NCBI GenBank assembly: GCA_902473545.1
Contig: CABRSG010000028.1
Span: forward strand, 1-13,846
Length of the DNA: 13,846 bases
Direction of reading: 5' to 3'
Origin: an uncultured Lachnospiraceae bacterium
GTDB taxonomy: Bacteria > Bacillota > Clostridia > Lachnospirales > Lachnospiraceae
Under the pieces are notes generated by a model. The model made no database searches, had not been told where the DNA came from, and saw only the letters and a program-made list of their open reading frames with translations. This document shows positions 13,431 to 13,846 of the stretch, one piece after another. Position numbers and translations under genes: made by a program. Numbering within the stretch: position 1 is the stretch's first letter; the number at the start of each line of letters is the position of its first letter.

Positions 13431-13846
13431 ATGCTGGAGTTAGGAAAGAAACAGAAATTAACGATTCTGAAAAAGGCAGATTTTGGAGTTTATCTTGGAG
13501 AAAAGGAAAACCCGCAGGAGCGCGTGCTGCTGCCGAAAAAAGAGGTTCCGGCGGATGCCGGGATCGGAGCTGAGCTGGAGGTCTTTTTATATAAGGATTC
13601 CAGAGATCGTCTGATCGCAACAAGAAGGGAACCGGCGCTGACCCTCGGAGAGGTTGCTGTTTTGAAGGTGGCGCAGGTTGCGTCCATCGGCGCGTTTCTC
13701 GACTGGGGACTGGAAAAGGATCTTCTGCTTCCGTTCAGGCAGCAGACGGCAAGGGTGCGCGCAGGGCAGGAATGTCTGGTTGCACTTTATATCGATAAGA
13801 GCAGCCGCCTGTGCGCAACTATGAACGTTTCTCCGTATCTGCGTAC
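13431..13846 (+). CDS. CvfB/YitL-like S1 RNA-binding protein, N-terminal part (cut by window end)
   Basis: 138 complete codons are visible before the window ends, with no stop. CvfB-type proteins carry S1 domains followed by a winged helix; they bind RNA and in Staphylococcus affect virulence gene expression. The first S1-like unit is at about 1-65 (LGKKQKLTILKKADFGVYLG, ending LIATRREP). The second begins at about 70 (LGEVAVLKVAQVASIGAFLDWG, then KDLLLPFRQQ) and is nearly complete (ATMNVSPYLR at the edge). The C-terminal part lies outside. GGGAG (13420-13424) is 6 nt before the ATG. The 38-nt gap to the thioesterase suggests one transcript. Confidence 0.88.
   Translation, partial: MLELGKKQKLTILKKADFGVYLGEKENPQERVLLPKKEVPADAGIGAELEVFLYKDSRDRLIATRREPALTLGEVAVLKVAQVASIGAFLDWGLEKDLLLPFRQQTARVRAGQECLVALYIDKSSRLCATMNVSPYLR

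Noticed and set aside
1..13846. CRISPR array, tRNA or rRNA
   Set aside because: No regularly spaced repeats and no tRNA- or rRNA-like conserved stretches were seen on either strand.

Overview
The window looks like chromosome from a low-to-moderate GC Gram-positive anaerobe, most likely a Lachnospiraceae-type gut Clostridium relative. This is inferred from protein style, not from a marker gene. The signs are a sortase with a neighbouring pilin-like surface protein, a YesM/YesN two-component pair, a FatA-type acyl-ACP thioesterase next to a CvfB-like RNA-binding protein, strong AGGAGG-type ribosome sites and T-tailed hairpin terminators. All genes but one are on the + strand.

Region 1 (1-1475) is the end of a pilus/surface-protein locus. 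It holds a class C sortase that enters from outside the window and is split by a frameshift near 259, then a small secreted pilin-like protein with a VKTGD-type anchor, then a terminator.

Region 2 (1476-3346) holds one secreted type-B carboxylesterase with its own terminator. Region 3 (3354-8140) has a clear promoter followed by three overlapping genes: an extracellular solute-binding protein, a YesM-type sensor kinase and a YesN/AraC-type response regulator. No transporter permease is present, so the binding protein may be the ligand-sensing part of a three-component signalling system rather than part of an importer. The operon ends in an unusually long 31-bp hairpin.

Region 4 (8113-9216, minus strand) is an AT-rich membrane acyltransferase gene. 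Its last codons and stop lie inside that hairpin. Its promoter is back-to-back with the promoter of region 5 (9368-12641). Region 5 is a two-gene operon of a VWA protein with a DUF2201-like putative metallopeptidase region and a MoxR-type AAA+ ATPase, coupled by an ATGA overlap. This is the most interesting module in terms of unknown function: such pairs generally work as ATPase plus VWA adaptor on an unknown client.

Region 6 (12673-end) is housekeeping-like: an acyl-ACP thioesterase followed closely by the first 138 codons of a CvfB/YitL-like S1-domain protein. A terminator sits just 31 nt before the thioesterase start, which leaves open how that gene is transcribed.

I found no rRNA, tRNA, CRISPR array or intact mobile element.
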